DNA from: Clostridia bacterium
GTDB lineage: Bacteria; Bacillota; Clostridia; Christensenellales; Aristaeellaceae
Direction: 5' to 3'
Assembly: GCA_017550035.1 (NCBI GenBank)
Contig: JAFYLS010000058.1
Coordinates: forward strand, 1 to 38,377
Length of the DNA stretch: 38,377 nucleotides
A program made the position numbers and the translations under genes. Below, piece by piece: positions 7,307 to 19,001 of this stretch (its first letter is position 1; each line of letters starts with the position of its first letter). The notes under the pieces were generated by a model, which saw only the letters and a list, made by a program, of their open reading frames with translations, was not told the origin of the DNA and ran no database searches.

Positions 7307-7671
7307 AATCTTTGGCAGAACTTCAGGCCATCCGCAATCGCATGCTGGAACAGGTCAACATGCGCAAGGATGATAACATTGACACTCGCGTTGTGGTCGG
7401 TATGGCTACCTGCGGTATCGCTGCTGGTGCCCGCCCCGTAATGCTGGAGTTCGTGGAAGAACTCAAGCGCCGCGGCCTGGATAATGTGACTGTAGCTCAG
7501 ACCGGCTGCATCGGTATGTGCCGTCTGGAGCCCATTGTTGAAGTCTATGTGAAGGACCAGGAAAAGGTTACCTACATCCACATGACCCCCGAAAAGGTTG
7601 CCCGCGTGGTCAACGACCATATCGTGAACGGCCGTCCCGTGGATGAATACACCATCGGCGCTCAGGGCTGA
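7303..7671 (+). CDS. HndB-like thioredoxin-fold ferredoxin
   Basis: 122 residues. Start at the ATG after CGGAGGG, overlapping the HATPase stop by four bases; a longer frame from 7258 has no ribosome site. The protein matches the small subunit like HndB of NADP-reducing hydrogenases: MATCGIAAGARP and TGCIGMCRLEP. Three of the four expected cluster cysteines are present. The second (the +5 position after the first) is glycine, so a normal four-cysteine [2Fe-2S] site cannot form. It precedes hydB and probably docks into the complex; whether it binds a cluster is unclear. Confidence 0.85.
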   Translation: MKSLAELQAIRNRMLEQVNMRKDDNIDTRVVVGMATCGIAAGARPVMLEFVEELKRRGLDNVTVAQTGCIGMCRLEPIVEVYVKDQEKVTYIHMTPEKVARVVNDHIVNGRPVDEYTIGAQG

Positions 7672-7716
7672 TTGGCAGCATACTTTATACGCAGGTAAAT
7701 TTAGGAGGAAATCAAC

Positions 7717-9513
7717 ATGGATTTGATTCGTTCTCATGTGATGGTCTGCGGCGGTACCGGCTGTACTTCTTCCAACTCCGCGGCTGTCATCGCCGAGTTT
7801 GAAAAACAGCTGACCGCCAAGGGCATCGATAAGGAAGTCAAGGTCGTCCGCACCGGTTGCTTCGGTCTGTGCGAAGCCGGCCCTGTCTGCATCGTGTACC
7901 CCGAAGGCTCTTTCTACGCTCACGTGAAGGTGGAAGATGTGGAACGCATCGTGGAAGAACACCTGATCAAGGGCCGTATTGTGAAGGATCTGCTCTACAA
8001 GGGCGCTGTGAAGGAAGATAACACCATCAAGTCTCTGGACAAGGTGGACTTCTACAAAAAGCAGAAGCGCGTTGCTCTGCGCAACTGCGGCGTCATCGAC
8101 CCCGAAAACATTGACGAATACATCGCTTTTGACGGTTATCAGGCTCTGGGCAAGTGCCTCACCGAAATGACTCGTGAAGACGTTATTGACGTGATCCTTA
8201 AGTCCGGTCTGCGCGGCCGCGGCGGCGCCGGTTTCCCCACCGGTCTCAAGTGGAAGTTTGCTTATAACTCCCAGTCTGAAAAGAAGTACGTTTGCTGTAA
8301 CGCTGACGAAGGCGATCCCGGTGCTTTCATGGACCGTTCCGTTCTGGAAGGCGATCCCCATGCCGTGATCGAAGCTATGGCCATTGCCGGCTATGCTATC
8401 GGTGCCGATCAGGGTTATATCTACTGCCGTGCCGAATATCCCATTGCTGTTAAGCGTATGCAGATTGCTATCAAGCAGGCCCGTGAATATGGTCTGCTGG
8501 GCAAGAACATCTTCGGCACCGACTTTAGCTTCGACCTGGATGTGCGTCTGGGCGCCGGCGCTTTCGTGTGCGGCGAAGAAACCGCTCTGATGACTTCTAT
8601 TGAAGGCAAGCGCGGCGAACCCCGTCCCCGTCCTCCGTTCCCCGCTGTCAAGGGTCTGTTTGGTCAGCCCACCATTCTGAACAACGTTGAAACCTATGCC
8701 AACGTGCCCCAGATCATCAACAAGGGCTGGGAATGGTTTGCCTCTATGGGTACCGAAAAGTCCAAGGGCACCAAGGTGTTCGCTCTGGGCGGCAAGATCA
8801 ACAACACCGGTCTTGTGGAAGTTCCCATGGGTACCACGCTGCGCGAAGTTATCTATGATATCGGCGGCGGCTGCCCCAACGGCAAGAAGTTCAAGGCTGC
8901 TCAGACCGGCGGCCCTTCCGGCGGCTGCATCCCTGCCAGCGAACTGGATATCGAAATCGACTACGACAACCTGCTGGCTATCGGTTCCATGATGGGTTCC
9001 GGCGGTATGATCGTTATGGACGAAGACAACTGCATGGTTGACATCGCCCGCTTCTTCCTGGATTTCACCGTGGACGAGAGCTGCGGTAAGTGCGCTCCCT
9101 GCCGTATCGGCACCAAGCGTATGCTGGAAATTCTGGAACGTATCGTAGAAGGCAAAGGTGAAGACGGCGACATTGAAAAGCTGGAGACCCTGGCCGAAAC
9201 CATCAAGGCTACCGCTCTGTGCGGCCTGGGCCAGACTGCTCCCAACCCCGTGCTGTCTACCCTGAAGTACTACCGTCACGAATACGAAGCGCACATCTAT
9301 GAAAAGCGCTGCCCCGCCGGCCAGTGCAAGGCCCTGCTGAACTACAAGATCGATCCCGATAAGTGTAAGGGCTGTACCCTGTGCGCACGTCAGTGCCCCG
9401 CCAACTGCATCAGCGGTAAGGTTCGCGAGCCCCACGTGATCGACAACTCCAAGTGCCTCAAGTGCGGCGCTTGCATGGAAAAGTGCAAGTTCGGCGCCAT
9501 TTCCAAGGGCTGA
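7717..9513 (+). CDS. hydB: NADH-dependent [FeFe]-hydrogenase flavin subunit HydB (NuoF-like)
   Basis: 598 residues. Domains in order: an N-terminal thioredoxin-like [2Fe-2S] domain (C11, C16, C48, C52); the NuoF core with the nucleotide/FMN site GRGGAGFPTGLKW at 167-179 and CNADEGDPGAF near 194-204; an SLBB region; a [4Fe-4S] site C456/C459/C462 with C502; and a C-terminal two-cluster ferredoxin (C550/553/556/560 and C580/583/586/590). This is the full layout of HydB in trimeric bifurcating hydrogenases, where it binds NAD(H) and FMN and is the likely bifurcation site. The Shine-Dalgarno is TAGGAGG. Codon use is strongly biased (CTG, AAG, GGC), as expected for an abundant protein. Confidence 0.95.
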   Translation: MDLIRSHVMVCGGTGCTSSNSAAVIAEFEKQLTAKGIDKEVKVVRTGCFGLCEAGPVCIVYPEGSFYAHVKVEDVERIVEEHLIKGRIVKDLLYKGAVKEDNTIKSLDKVDFYKKQKRVALRNCGVIDPENIDEYIAFDGYQALGKCLTEMTREDVIDVILKSGLRGRGGAGFPTGLKWKFAYNSQSEKKYVCCNADEGDPGAFMDRSVLEGDPHAVIEAMAIAGYAIGADQGYIYCRAEYPIAVKRMQIAIKQAREYGLLGKNIFGTDFSFDLDVRLGAGAFVCGEETALMTSIEGKRGEPRPRPPFPAVKGLFGQPTILNNVETYANVPQIINKGWEWFASMGTEKSKGTKVFALGGKINNTGLVEVPMGTTLREVIYDIGGGCPNGKKFKAAQTGGPSGGCIPASELDIEIDYDNLLAIGSMMGSGGMIVMDEDNCMVDIARFFLDFTVDESCGKCAPCRIGTKRMLEILERIVEGKGEDGDIEKLETLAETIKATALCGLGQTAPNPVLSTLKYYRHEYEAHIYEKRCPAGQCKALLNYKIDPDKCKGCTLCARQCPANCISGKVREPHVIDNSKCLKCGACMEKCKFGAISKG

Positions 9514-9538
9514 TATTACCGGAAGGAGTGTATTTGAC

Positions 9539-12888
<3,350 letters not shown>

Positions 12889-12919
12889 GCAATCGTGCGG
12901 CAAAATGTGAATAGATGTA

Positions 12920-12953
12920 TCAATCACGGCAGTGTATTTGCTGCCGTGATTGA
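12920..12953 (+). terminator. Perfect 13-bp hairpin after the arabinofuranosidase gene
   Basis: Arms TCAATCACGGCAG and CTGCCGTGATTGA with an 8-base loop, 31 bases after the stop codon. It is followed by TATTATA rather than a T-run, so it may be a weak terminator or an mRNA 3' stabiliser. Confidence 0.55.
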
Positions 12954-12986
12954 TATTATATGAAAAAGTATAATAATGGGGGAAAT

Positions 12987-13620
12987 ATGTCATTATTGAA
13001 GGCTTACCAAGCGGACCCGTGCGGTACATTATCCATACCGTATTGGAAACACAAAAGCATAACCCTGCCTGCCGATATGAAGATCCTGCATGAACGCGAA
13101 TTTTCGGAGGTATGGCTGCGAGATTATACGGATGAGCCTTATTTCAGGCTATATCATACACTGGAAAAGGTTGAAGCAACTGATCTTGATGATTACAGGG
13201 CAGAAACTGCAACTGTATCGGATATTCCATGTATCGTAAGGATCATCAATGATTCCTATGCGAACATATCGGTTACGTGTGAACAAATCAGGGGATATAC
13301 AAAAACTGAGGTATATCAACCTGCGTTGTGGATCAAAGCCGTTCAATTGCACAAGCGGAAAGATCGTTGGCTGCGGGATGGCGGATTTTGACAGTCAGAT
13401 GCAGGAAGGCATCATCGAATGGATTCAAGTGCTGCCGGAATACAGGGGAAAAAAGATCGGACAATTGCTTGTGAATGAATTGCTGCTTCGTATGAAAACG
13501 ATGGCCAAGTTTGCTACGGTATCCGGACAGATGAATAATCCATCATCCCCTGAGAAACTGTACCGCAAATGTGGCTTTGTAGGAAATGACATATGGCACA
13601 TATTAAGATCGAAAAAATAA
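12987..13620 (+). pseudogene. GNAT-family N-acetyltransferase, split by a frameshift
   Basis: The first frame (12987-13391) starts MSLLKAYQADPC and holds the N-terminal half. The acetyl-CoA-binding half (VLPEYRGKKIGQLLVNELL and the C-terminal KLYRKCGFVG) lies in the next frame up to 13620. Removing one C at about 13344 joins them smoothly as IKAVNCTSGKIVGCG. The Q/R-x-x-G-x-G/A motif appears as RGKKIG. The G+C content is lower than in the neighbours. It is either a recently broken gene or a one-base sequence error; no slippery heptamer is visible at the junction. The ATG has a weak GGGGGA ribosome site. The acetyl acceptor is unknown. Confidence 0.75.
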
Positions 13621-13649
13621 AGACCGCCGCATGGCGGTCTTGTTTTTTT
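13620..13649. terminator. Bidirectional terminator between the acetyltransferase and cysK
   Basis: Stem AAGACCGCC / GGCGGTCTT (9 bp), loop GCAT. A T-run follows on the plus strand (13643-13649). The A-rich stretch before it gives a T-run on the minus strand. It serves both convergent genes. Confidence 0.85.
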
Positions 13650-13653
13650 ATAG

Positions 13654-14547
13654 TCAATAGCGTTCGCCAGAATCTGCCAGGATAACAGTGATATGATCAA
13701 ATTTTGCTGCATTAGATTGTGCTGCTTGAAAGGCTGCATGCAGTGCAGCACCGGAAGATGGCCCTGCATTGATTCCTTCAAGCTTGGAAAGCAATTCTCG
13801 TGTTTCATAAGCATCTTCGTCGTAAACGGATACTACTTGATCAATCAGCGAAAGGTCCAGCAAAGGCGGGAAAAAACCGGCACCGATTCCGAATATCGTG
13901 TGTGAGCCGTGCGTTTGTCCTTGCAGAACGGAAGAAGCGGCAGGCTCGACGGCCATGACTTTCAGAGAAGGAATATTCTGTTTCAGATAACGGGCACATC
14001 CGGTTAATGTGGCGCCTGTTCCGACGCCCAAAACAAGACAGTCCATTTTGCCTTCGCTGTTCTTCAGCAATTCCGGGCCGGTATAAAGTTCATGGGCCAG
14101 TACGTTGGAAGGGTTTTTGAATTGATCCATATAGAAAAATCGGGAATCTGAGCGGACAAGTTTTTCGGCCATGTTTCTTGCGCCGGACATTCCTTCGGTG
14201 TCAGGCGTAAGCAACAGTTGGCTTCCAAAAGCAGAAATGATTCTTTGGCGCGGCTTTGGCATGTTTTCCGGCATAATAATGGATGAATGATAGCCTTTTA
14301 ATGCCGCAATGCCGCTCAGAGCAATACCCATGTTGCCTGATGTGGCTTCCAACAATATGGAATCGGGATTGAAGGAGTGATGAATTTCGGCGGCTTTTAC
14401 CATTTCATATGCAGCACGGTCTTTAATGGAACCAAAGGGATTTTGCATTTCAAGCTTTGCATAAATACATCCGGAAAGTCCAAAGTAAGCGGATAATCGT
14501 TTCAGGGGAATATAAGGCGTATTGCCGATACAATCAAGAAGATTCAT
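13654..14547 (-). CDS. cysK: Cysteine synthase (O-acetylserine sulfhydrylase)
   Basis: 297 residues, fold-type II PLP enzyme. PLP lysine K42 lies in NPFGSIKDRA, the substrate loop is EATSGNMGIA, and GVGTGATLTG holds the PLP phosphate; PSSGAA is near the C-terminus. It makes cysteine from O-acetylserine and sulfide, taking its substrate from CysE in the same operon. Length is normal. The start ATG has AAGGATG upstream. It is the last gene of cysE-cysS-cysK, but a terminator-like hairpin separates it from cysS, so its level may be lower than that of the upstream genes. Cystathionine beta-synthase-like activity cannot be excluded from sequence. Confidence 0.9.
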   Translation of the reverse strand: MNLLDCIGNTPYIPLKRLSAYFGLSGCIYAKLEMQNPFGSIKDRAAYEMVKAAEIHHSFNPDSILLEATSGNMGIALSGIAALKGYHSSIIMPENMPKPRQRIISAFGSQLLLTPDTEGMSGARNMAEKLVRSDSRFFYMDQFKNPSNVLAHELYTGPELLKNSEGKMDCLVLGVGTGATLTGCARYLKQNIPSLKVMAVEPAASSVLQGQTHGSHTIFGIGAGFFPPLLDLSLIDQVVSVYDEDAYETRELLSKLEGINAGPSSGAALHAAFQAAQSNAAKFDHITVILADSGERY

Positions 14548-14576
14548 ATGTCACATCCTTTCAGGAAAGAATATGA

Positions 14577-14612
14577 CAAAAAACACAGGCAGACCACTAT
14601 GATCTGCCTGTG
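14577..14612 (-). terminator. Intrinsic terminator between cysS and cysK
   Basis: On the minus strand: CACAGGCAGA, 9-base loop, TCTGCCTGTG, then TTTTTT. The perfect 10-bp stem ends about 30 bases before the cysK start. No clear promoter fits between it and cysK, so it probably acts as a partial terminator that tunes cysK. Confidence 0.8.
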
Positions 14613-14626
14613 CAAGTAATTAATCT

Positions 14627-16033
14627 TTATTTGGTCAGTCTCTGAACTTTCTGGCCTTTTGCGGTATCTTCTACGGAGTAGCCCAGTTCTTTCAACTGAT
14701 CGCGCAACTGATCGCTCAGTGCCCAGTTTTTGCTCTTTCGGGCATCGGCGCGTGCATCCACAAGTGCTTGGACTTCTTCGGGCAGTGCTTCTTCCGGAGG
14801 TTTGCGGGTGAGGAGTCCCATAACGTCGGCAAGAGCGGACAGAGTATCCAGTGTGCCGGCGATTGCCTGCCTGCTGCTCTTGTCGTTGAGTGTGATGTTG
14901 GCCTCCTTCACGATTTCAAACAGCGCGCCCATGGCGTCGGCGGTATTCATGTCGTCATCCATGGCAGAGATAAAGCGCTGACGGGATTCTTCCACCTTGG
15001 CCAGGAGAGCGTTTTCCGCTTCGGAAAGTGCCTTTTCATCCGCGTGATTCATCAGATAATACATGTTGTCGCGAGCGGTGTACAGGCGCTGAAGAGACGC
15101 ATGGGCCTGGCTCATCATGTCTTTGCTGAAGTTCACGGGGCTGCGATAATGGGCGGACAACATGAACATACGGATGTCTTCGGCTTCGTACTGCTGGAGG
15201 ATATCGCGTACGGTGAAGAAGTTACCGGCGGACTTGCTCATTTTTTCATTGTCGATGTTGATGAAGCCGTTGTGCATCCAGTAATTGGCAAAAGTGCAGC
15301 CCGTAGCGCATTCGCTCTGCGCCACTTCGTTTTCGTGGTGGGGGAAGAGCAGGTCTTTACCGCCGGCGTGAATGTCAAAGGTATCGCCCAGATATTTGCG
15401 GCTCATGGCGCTGCATTCAATGTGCCAGCCGGGACGGCCCTTACCCCAGGGGGAATTCCAGGAAGGTTCGCCGGGCTTCTCGGCTTTCCAGAGAGCAAAG
15501 TCGGCAGGATTGCGCTTTACATCATCCACGCTGATGCGGGCGCCTGCTTCCAAATCTTCCAGATTCTGGCCGGACAGCTTGCCGTAGTGTTCGTCCTTCT
15601 GGGTGTCAAAGTATACGTCGCCGTTGACCTCGTAGGCAAAGCCCTTCTGCTGAAGGGTTTTGACCAGTTTGATGATATCGCCGATATGTTCGGTGGCGCG
15701 GGGATGCACGGTGGCAGGACGGATACCCAAAGCAGATGCGTCCTTGAAATATTCTTCAATGAATCTGTCGCCCAGCTCCTTGACGGTAATGCCTTCTTCG
15801 TTGGCGCGCTTGATCATCTTATCATCGATGTCGGTGAAATTCTGCACGAAGGTGACGTCATAGCCGATATAGGTGAAATAGCGGCGCAGCACGTCAAAGA
15901 CAATGAAAGGACGGGCGTTACCTACGTGGAAGTAATTGTACACCGTGGGGCCGCATACGTACATCTTCACCTTACCGGGGGTGATTGGGACAAATTCTTC
16001 TTTTCTGCGAGTCTGGCTGTTGTAAATCAGCAT
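14627..16033 (-). CDS. cysS: Cysteinyl-tRNA synthetase
   Basis: 468 residues, class I synthetase of normal length. HxGN signature at 36-39 ([10 protein letters not shown]), zinc ligands beginning with C27 in VCGPTVYN, the [11 protein letters not shown] segment, and the KMSKS loop in [17 protein letters not shown]-like anticodon domain ends the protein. It charges tRNA-Cys. The start follows AGGAGG and overlaps the end of cysE by 7 bases. Its place behind a Cys T-box leader makes it a direct feedback target: uncharged tRNA-Cys raises expression of the enzyme that charges it and of the cysteine biosynthesis genes. Confidence 0.95.
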   Translation of the reverse strand: MLIYNSQTRRKEEFVPITPGKVKMYVCGPTVYNYFHVGNARPFIVFDVLRRYFTYIGYDVTFVQNFTDIDDKMIKRANEEGITVKELGDRFIEEYFKDASALGIRPATVHPRATEHIGDIIKLVKTLQQKGFAYEVNGDVYFDTQKDEHYGKLSGQNLEDLEAGARISVDDVKRNPADFALWKAEKPGEPSWNSPWGKGRPGWHIECSAMSRKYLGDTFDIHAGGKDLLFPHHENEVAQSECATGCTFANYWMHNGFINIDNEKMSKSAGNFFTVRDILQQYEAEDIRMFMLSAHYRSPVNFSKDMMSQAHASLQRLYTARDNMYYLMNHADEKALSEAENALLAKVEESRQRFISAMDDDMNTADAMGALFEIVKEANITLNDKSSRQAIAGTLDTLSALADVMGLLTRKPPEEALPEEVQALVDARADARKSKNWALSDQLRDQLKELGYSVEDTAKGQKVQRLTK

Positions 16034-16593
16034 GGTGGTACCTCCTGAATTCCGGTTTTTCCGGTAGTTTGTTTTAAAATGATCCGGGCTGGATTACCCA
16101 CTGCGGTTGCGTAAGGCGGCACATCGTGCAGTACGACGGCGCCAGCGCCTATTTTGGCATGATGGCCGATGCAAATGTTGCCTAAAATCTTGGCGCCTGC
16201 ACCCAGCAGAACATGATCTTCAATGGTGGGATGGCGTTTATGCCCTGCATCCGGCAGCGTTGTACCCGTTGCACCTAATGTGACACCGTGGTAGATGGTG
16301 ACATGATCACCTACTATTGCAGTTTCACCAATCACAATGCCGCAGCCGTGATCGATAAACAGGGCTTCTCCCAATTGAGCGCCGGGGTGAATATCGACCA
16401 ATGTTTGCTTTCTGGTGCGGTTGCTGATGAGGCGTGCCCGGAGATAATGTCCGCGTGTGTACAGGGAATGTGCGCGTCTGTGGCGGCGTACGGCACGCAT
16501 GCCGGGATAACACAGCAGCGCTTCCAAGGGGTGGCGCAGGGCAACATCGCGCTTTTGTACAGTATGAATATCCTCCGACATATGGGAAAACAT
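16027..16593 (-). CDS. cysE: Serine O-acetyltransferase
   Basis: 188 residues from the ATG at 16593 (MFSHMSED). The short N-terminal helical region ends in ALLCYPGMRAV, and a left-handed beta-helix of hexapeptide repeats follows, with the active-site segment FIDHGCGIVIGETA and YHGVTLGATG. It makes O-acetylserine from serine and acetyl-CoA. The length is that of the short Bacillus/EpsC-type CysE. A longer frame from 16647 would start inside the leader terminator and is rejected; AAAGGA lies upstream of the chosen ATG. First gene of the cysteine operon. Confidence 0.9.
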   Translation of the reverse strand: MFSHMSEDIHTVQKRDVALRHPLEALLCYPGMRAVRRHRRAHSLYTRGHYLRARLISNRTRKQTLVDIHPGAQLGEALFIDHGCGIVIGETAIVGDHVTIYHGVTLGATGTTLPDAGHKRHPTIEDHVLLGAGAKILGNICIGHHAKIGAGAVVLHDVPPYATAVGNPARIILKQTTGKTGIQEVPPC

Positions 16594-16621
16594 ACTGCAT
16601 CCATCCTTTGCCGCAAAAGCG

Positions 16622-16863
16622 GTCAAAATAAAAACGTGCAGCCTCATTCAGAGACAGCACGTTGATCACGTTTCTGTTCTTCCACTCTAAAATGCGAAGA
16701 AATTTGCCTTAACGCGGCATACGGTACGGAATACTGAGAGGGGAATGCTCTGTTCCTCCGTACGGCTCCTGGGCGCACTGTTCAACCCTGAGGCTTGCGC
16801 TTGCAGCCGGTGACGCATGCTCTCTTACACAGGGGCTTTTGAACGTTTTTCCCATTCACAACC
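16622..16863 (-). promoter_or_regulatory. Cysteine T-box riboswitch leader
   Basis: Read on the minus strand. Stem I: base pairing TGGG (16854-16851) with CCCA (16773-16770), then GTTCAA with TTGAAC. The internal loop between them holds AGTGCG with specifier TGC (16777-16775), a Cys codon. Distal motifs AGAGAG and GGCTGCAAG follow. Near the 3' end, AGAG (16688-16685), a 7-base bulge TGGAAGA (16684-16678) and ACAG (16677-16674) can pair with the contiguous CTGTCTCT (16657-16650), the standard antiterminator shape. The bulge TGGA complements the UCCA end expected of tRNA-Cys (discriminator U). The alternative fold is the terminator at 16625-16663. The 3' T-box sequence departs from the usual AGGGTGGNACCGCG, so covariance tools may miss it. 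Confidence 0.8.
16625..16663 (-). terminator. Leader terminator (attenuator) of the cysE operon
   Basis: Minus strand: AACGTGC with GCACGTT (perfect 7 bp), extended inward by further pairs past one T-T mismatch to a TGAAT loop, then TTTTTATTTT. It shares CTGTCTCT with the antiterminator. It lies 32 bases before the cysE start. Confidence 0.85.
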
Positions 16864-16870
16864 ATAGAAT

Positions 16871-16900
16871 ATTATATGTCCTCTTCGGCGGATTTGTCAA
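16871..16900 (-). promoter_or_regulatory. Promoter of the cysE-cysS-cysK operon, inside the 3' end of ppk
   Basis: Minus strand: TTGACA (16900-16895), 18-base spacer, TATAAT (16876-16871). Both boxes are perfect. The -10 box overlaps the ppk stop codon; start point near 16863. Confidence 0.8.
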
Positions 16901-18959
16901 TACTTTCGGGGGTGATCAGTTCGATTTCGCTGTCGGCAGGGGAGAGAATACGCAATTCCTGCGCGTTGATCAGCACATCTCCGCGATCAACACGGCGGTA
17001 TTTTCCGCTCTTTTTCATTTCCCATGCCTTGGCATTATCCTGCAGTTCATCCTGCAGCGTAGACAGAATGCGCCCCTTGATAGCGTCATCTTCGATGGGG
17101 AACATCAATTCCACACGCTTATCCAGGTTTCGGGGCATCCAGTCTGCAGAAGCCAGGAATACTTTAGGATCGCCTGCATTTTCAAAAATGAAAACGCGGG
17201 CATGCTCCAGAAAACGGCCAACGATGGAACGGATATGGAGATTTTCGTATTTTCCTTTTTTGAGGGTACAAATACCCCGTACGATCAGATGAATGCTTAC
17301 ACCGGCATCGGCGGCCTTGTACAGAAGCTTTGCCAGTTTGGGATCGCAAAGAGAATTCATTTTGGCGGTAATGGCGGCGGGAAGACCGTTTTCGGCGTTT
17401 TTGATTTCCTGCTTGATCAGCTGCTTGAAGGTTTTGCGCAGGTGATTGGGGGCGGAAATCAGTTTTTCCATCGGGGAGGTTTCGCTGTATCCGGTGACAG
17501 TATTGAAGAAGGTGCCTGCATCATGGCCGATTACATCATCGCAGGTGAAAAGCCCCATGTCGGTGTACAGGCGGGCGGTTACATCATTATAGTTACCGGT
17601 GGCAAGATGGACATAACGCTTGAGACCATCATCTTCTTTGCGTACCACCAGCGTGATTTTGCTGTGGGTTTTCAGCTTTGCCACGCCGTAAAACACGTGG
17701 CAGCCGGCCTTTTCAAGTTCCTGGCACCAGTTGATGTTGTTTTCTTCATCGAAACGGGCACGGACTTCAATCAGCACGGTGACCTGCTTGCCTTGCTGAG
17801 CAGCGCGTGAAAGGGCGGCGACGATGGGACTTTTGCCGCTGACGCGGTACAATGTCTGTTTGATGGCCATGACGTTGGGATCATCCGCCGCTTCGCAGAC
17901 AAAGCGTACTACAGGATCAAAGCTGTCGTAGGGATGATGCAGGAAAATATCGCCGGCGCGGATCGAATCGAAAATGGAACTGTTTTCCGTAAAACGTGCA
18001 TCTGTACGTGCCTCGAAAGGCTTGAAGCGCAGATGATCAAAATCCGGCAAGGATGCAATCTGCTTCATGAAATAGTTCAGATTCAGTGGGCCGTGCACAG
18101 TAAGAATGTCATTATCCGTAACGCCCAGATACTTTTTGAGTTTCACCAAAATGCGGACATCGGCATGGTCCGGAATTTCCAGACGCACAACTTTACCCCA
18201 TCTGCGGCGTTTGAGATTTTTCCGCATTTCGGTAATCAGCATGGTAGCGTTGCTGTCGTTGTAATAGAAATCAGCATTACGGGTGATACGGAAAGGAACG
18301 CAGGCTAAAGGCTTGGTACCGCCAAAAAGGCGGGAGACGAACATGCTGATAACATCCTCCAGCAGTACGCCGCGTACTTTGCCGACGCCGGAAGAAAGTG
18401 TGATATAGCGGGGCAGCGTGGCAGGAACGCTGACCAAAGCGAAACGCTGAGATCCGTTGCGGGATTGAGCAGGCAGTAAAACAGCCAGATGAAGCGCCTT
18501 GGGAGCAAGCAGCGGGAAGGGGCGGCGATCATCAATGGCACGGGGAGTCAAAAGCGGTTGAATCTCCCGGTCATAATAAGCGCTCAGCTCGTCTTTCTGG
18601 TCCTGATGGAGCAAAGAAGGCTTGAGAAAATGAATGCCTTCCTGGGCCAATTCGGGCAGATATTCGTGGCGAAGAATACGGTATTGGCGGTCTACCTGTG
18701 CGCGCACTTCTTCCCAAATGGCCTGCAGCTGTTCCTTTGGCGTCATGCCGGATGCGTCTTCTTTTTCTACGCCGGATTCAATGGCATGTACCAAAGAACC
18801 TACACGCACCATAAAAAACTCATCCAGATTGCTGGTGGTAATGGACAGGAACTTTCCGCGTTCCAGAAGGGGATTATCCGGATTGACGGCTTCGGAAAGC
18901 ACGCGGTCATTAAACTGCAGCCAGCTCAGTTCGCGATTGATCAGATCCGTTGAGGACAT
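16872..18959 (-). CDS. ppk: Polyphosphate kinase (PPK1)
   Basis: 695 residues, full PPK1 length. The opening REL-SWLQFNDRVL, FFMVRVGSL in the N-terminal domain, and catalytic phospholipase-D-like motifs are present: KLKTHSKITLVV and VHLATGNYND, whose histidine corresponds to the autophosphorylated residue of E. coli PPK. It reversibly polymerises ATP gamma-phosphate into polyphosphate. Start: ATG at 18959 (MSSTDLINREL) matches family N-termini; the upstream ATG at 18989 would add an unconserved leader. It follows the metallophosphoesterase gene by 42 bases and is probably in the same transcript. Confidence 0.95.
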   Translation of the reverse strand: MSSTDLINRELSWLQFNDRVLSEAVNPDNPLLERGKFLSITTSNLDEFFMVRVGSLVHAIESGVEKEDASGMTPKEQLQAIWEEVRAQVDRQYRILRHEYLPELAQEGIHFLKPSLLHQDQKDELSAYYDREIQPLLTPRAIDDRRPFPLLAPKALHLAVLLPAQSRNGSQRFALVSVPATLPRYITLSSGVGKVRGVLLEDVISMFVSRLFGGTKPLACVPFRITRNADFYYNDSNATMLITEMRKNLKRRRWGKVVRLEIPDHADVRILVKLKKYLGVTDNDILTVHGPLNLNYFMKQIASLPDFDHLRFKPFEARTDARFTENSSIFDSIRAGDIFLHHPYDSFDPVVRFVCEAADDPNVMAIKQTLYRVSGKSPIVAALSRAAQQGKQVTVLIEVRARFDEENNINWCQELEKAGCHVFYGVAKLKTHSKITLVVRKEDDGLKRYVHLATGNYNDVTARLYTDMGLFTCDDVIGHDAGTFFNTVTGYSETSPMEKLISAPNHLRKTFKQLIKQEIKNAENGLPAAITAKMNSLCDPKLAKLLYKAADAGVSIHLIVRGICTLKKGKYENLHIRSIVGRFLEHARVFIFENAGDPKVFLASADWMPRNLDKRVELMFPIEDDAIKGRILSTLQDELQDNAKAWEMKKSGKYRRVDRGDVLINAQELRILSPADSEIELITPESIDKSAEEDI

Positions 18960-19001
18960 GGAGAACACTTCTTTCTGGTATAATATCAAAAGTCTTGAGG
19001 A

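Noticed and set aside
13340..13350. Programmed ribosomal frameshift in the acetyltransferase gene
   Set aside because: No slippery heptamer, internal Shine-Dalgarno or downstream pseudoknot could be seen at the junction.
16690..16863. SAM (S-box) or cobalamin riboswitch before the cysteine genes
   Set aside because: The aptamer cores of these classes are absent, while the Cys specifier, 7-base antiterminator bulge and overlapping terminator fit a T-box.
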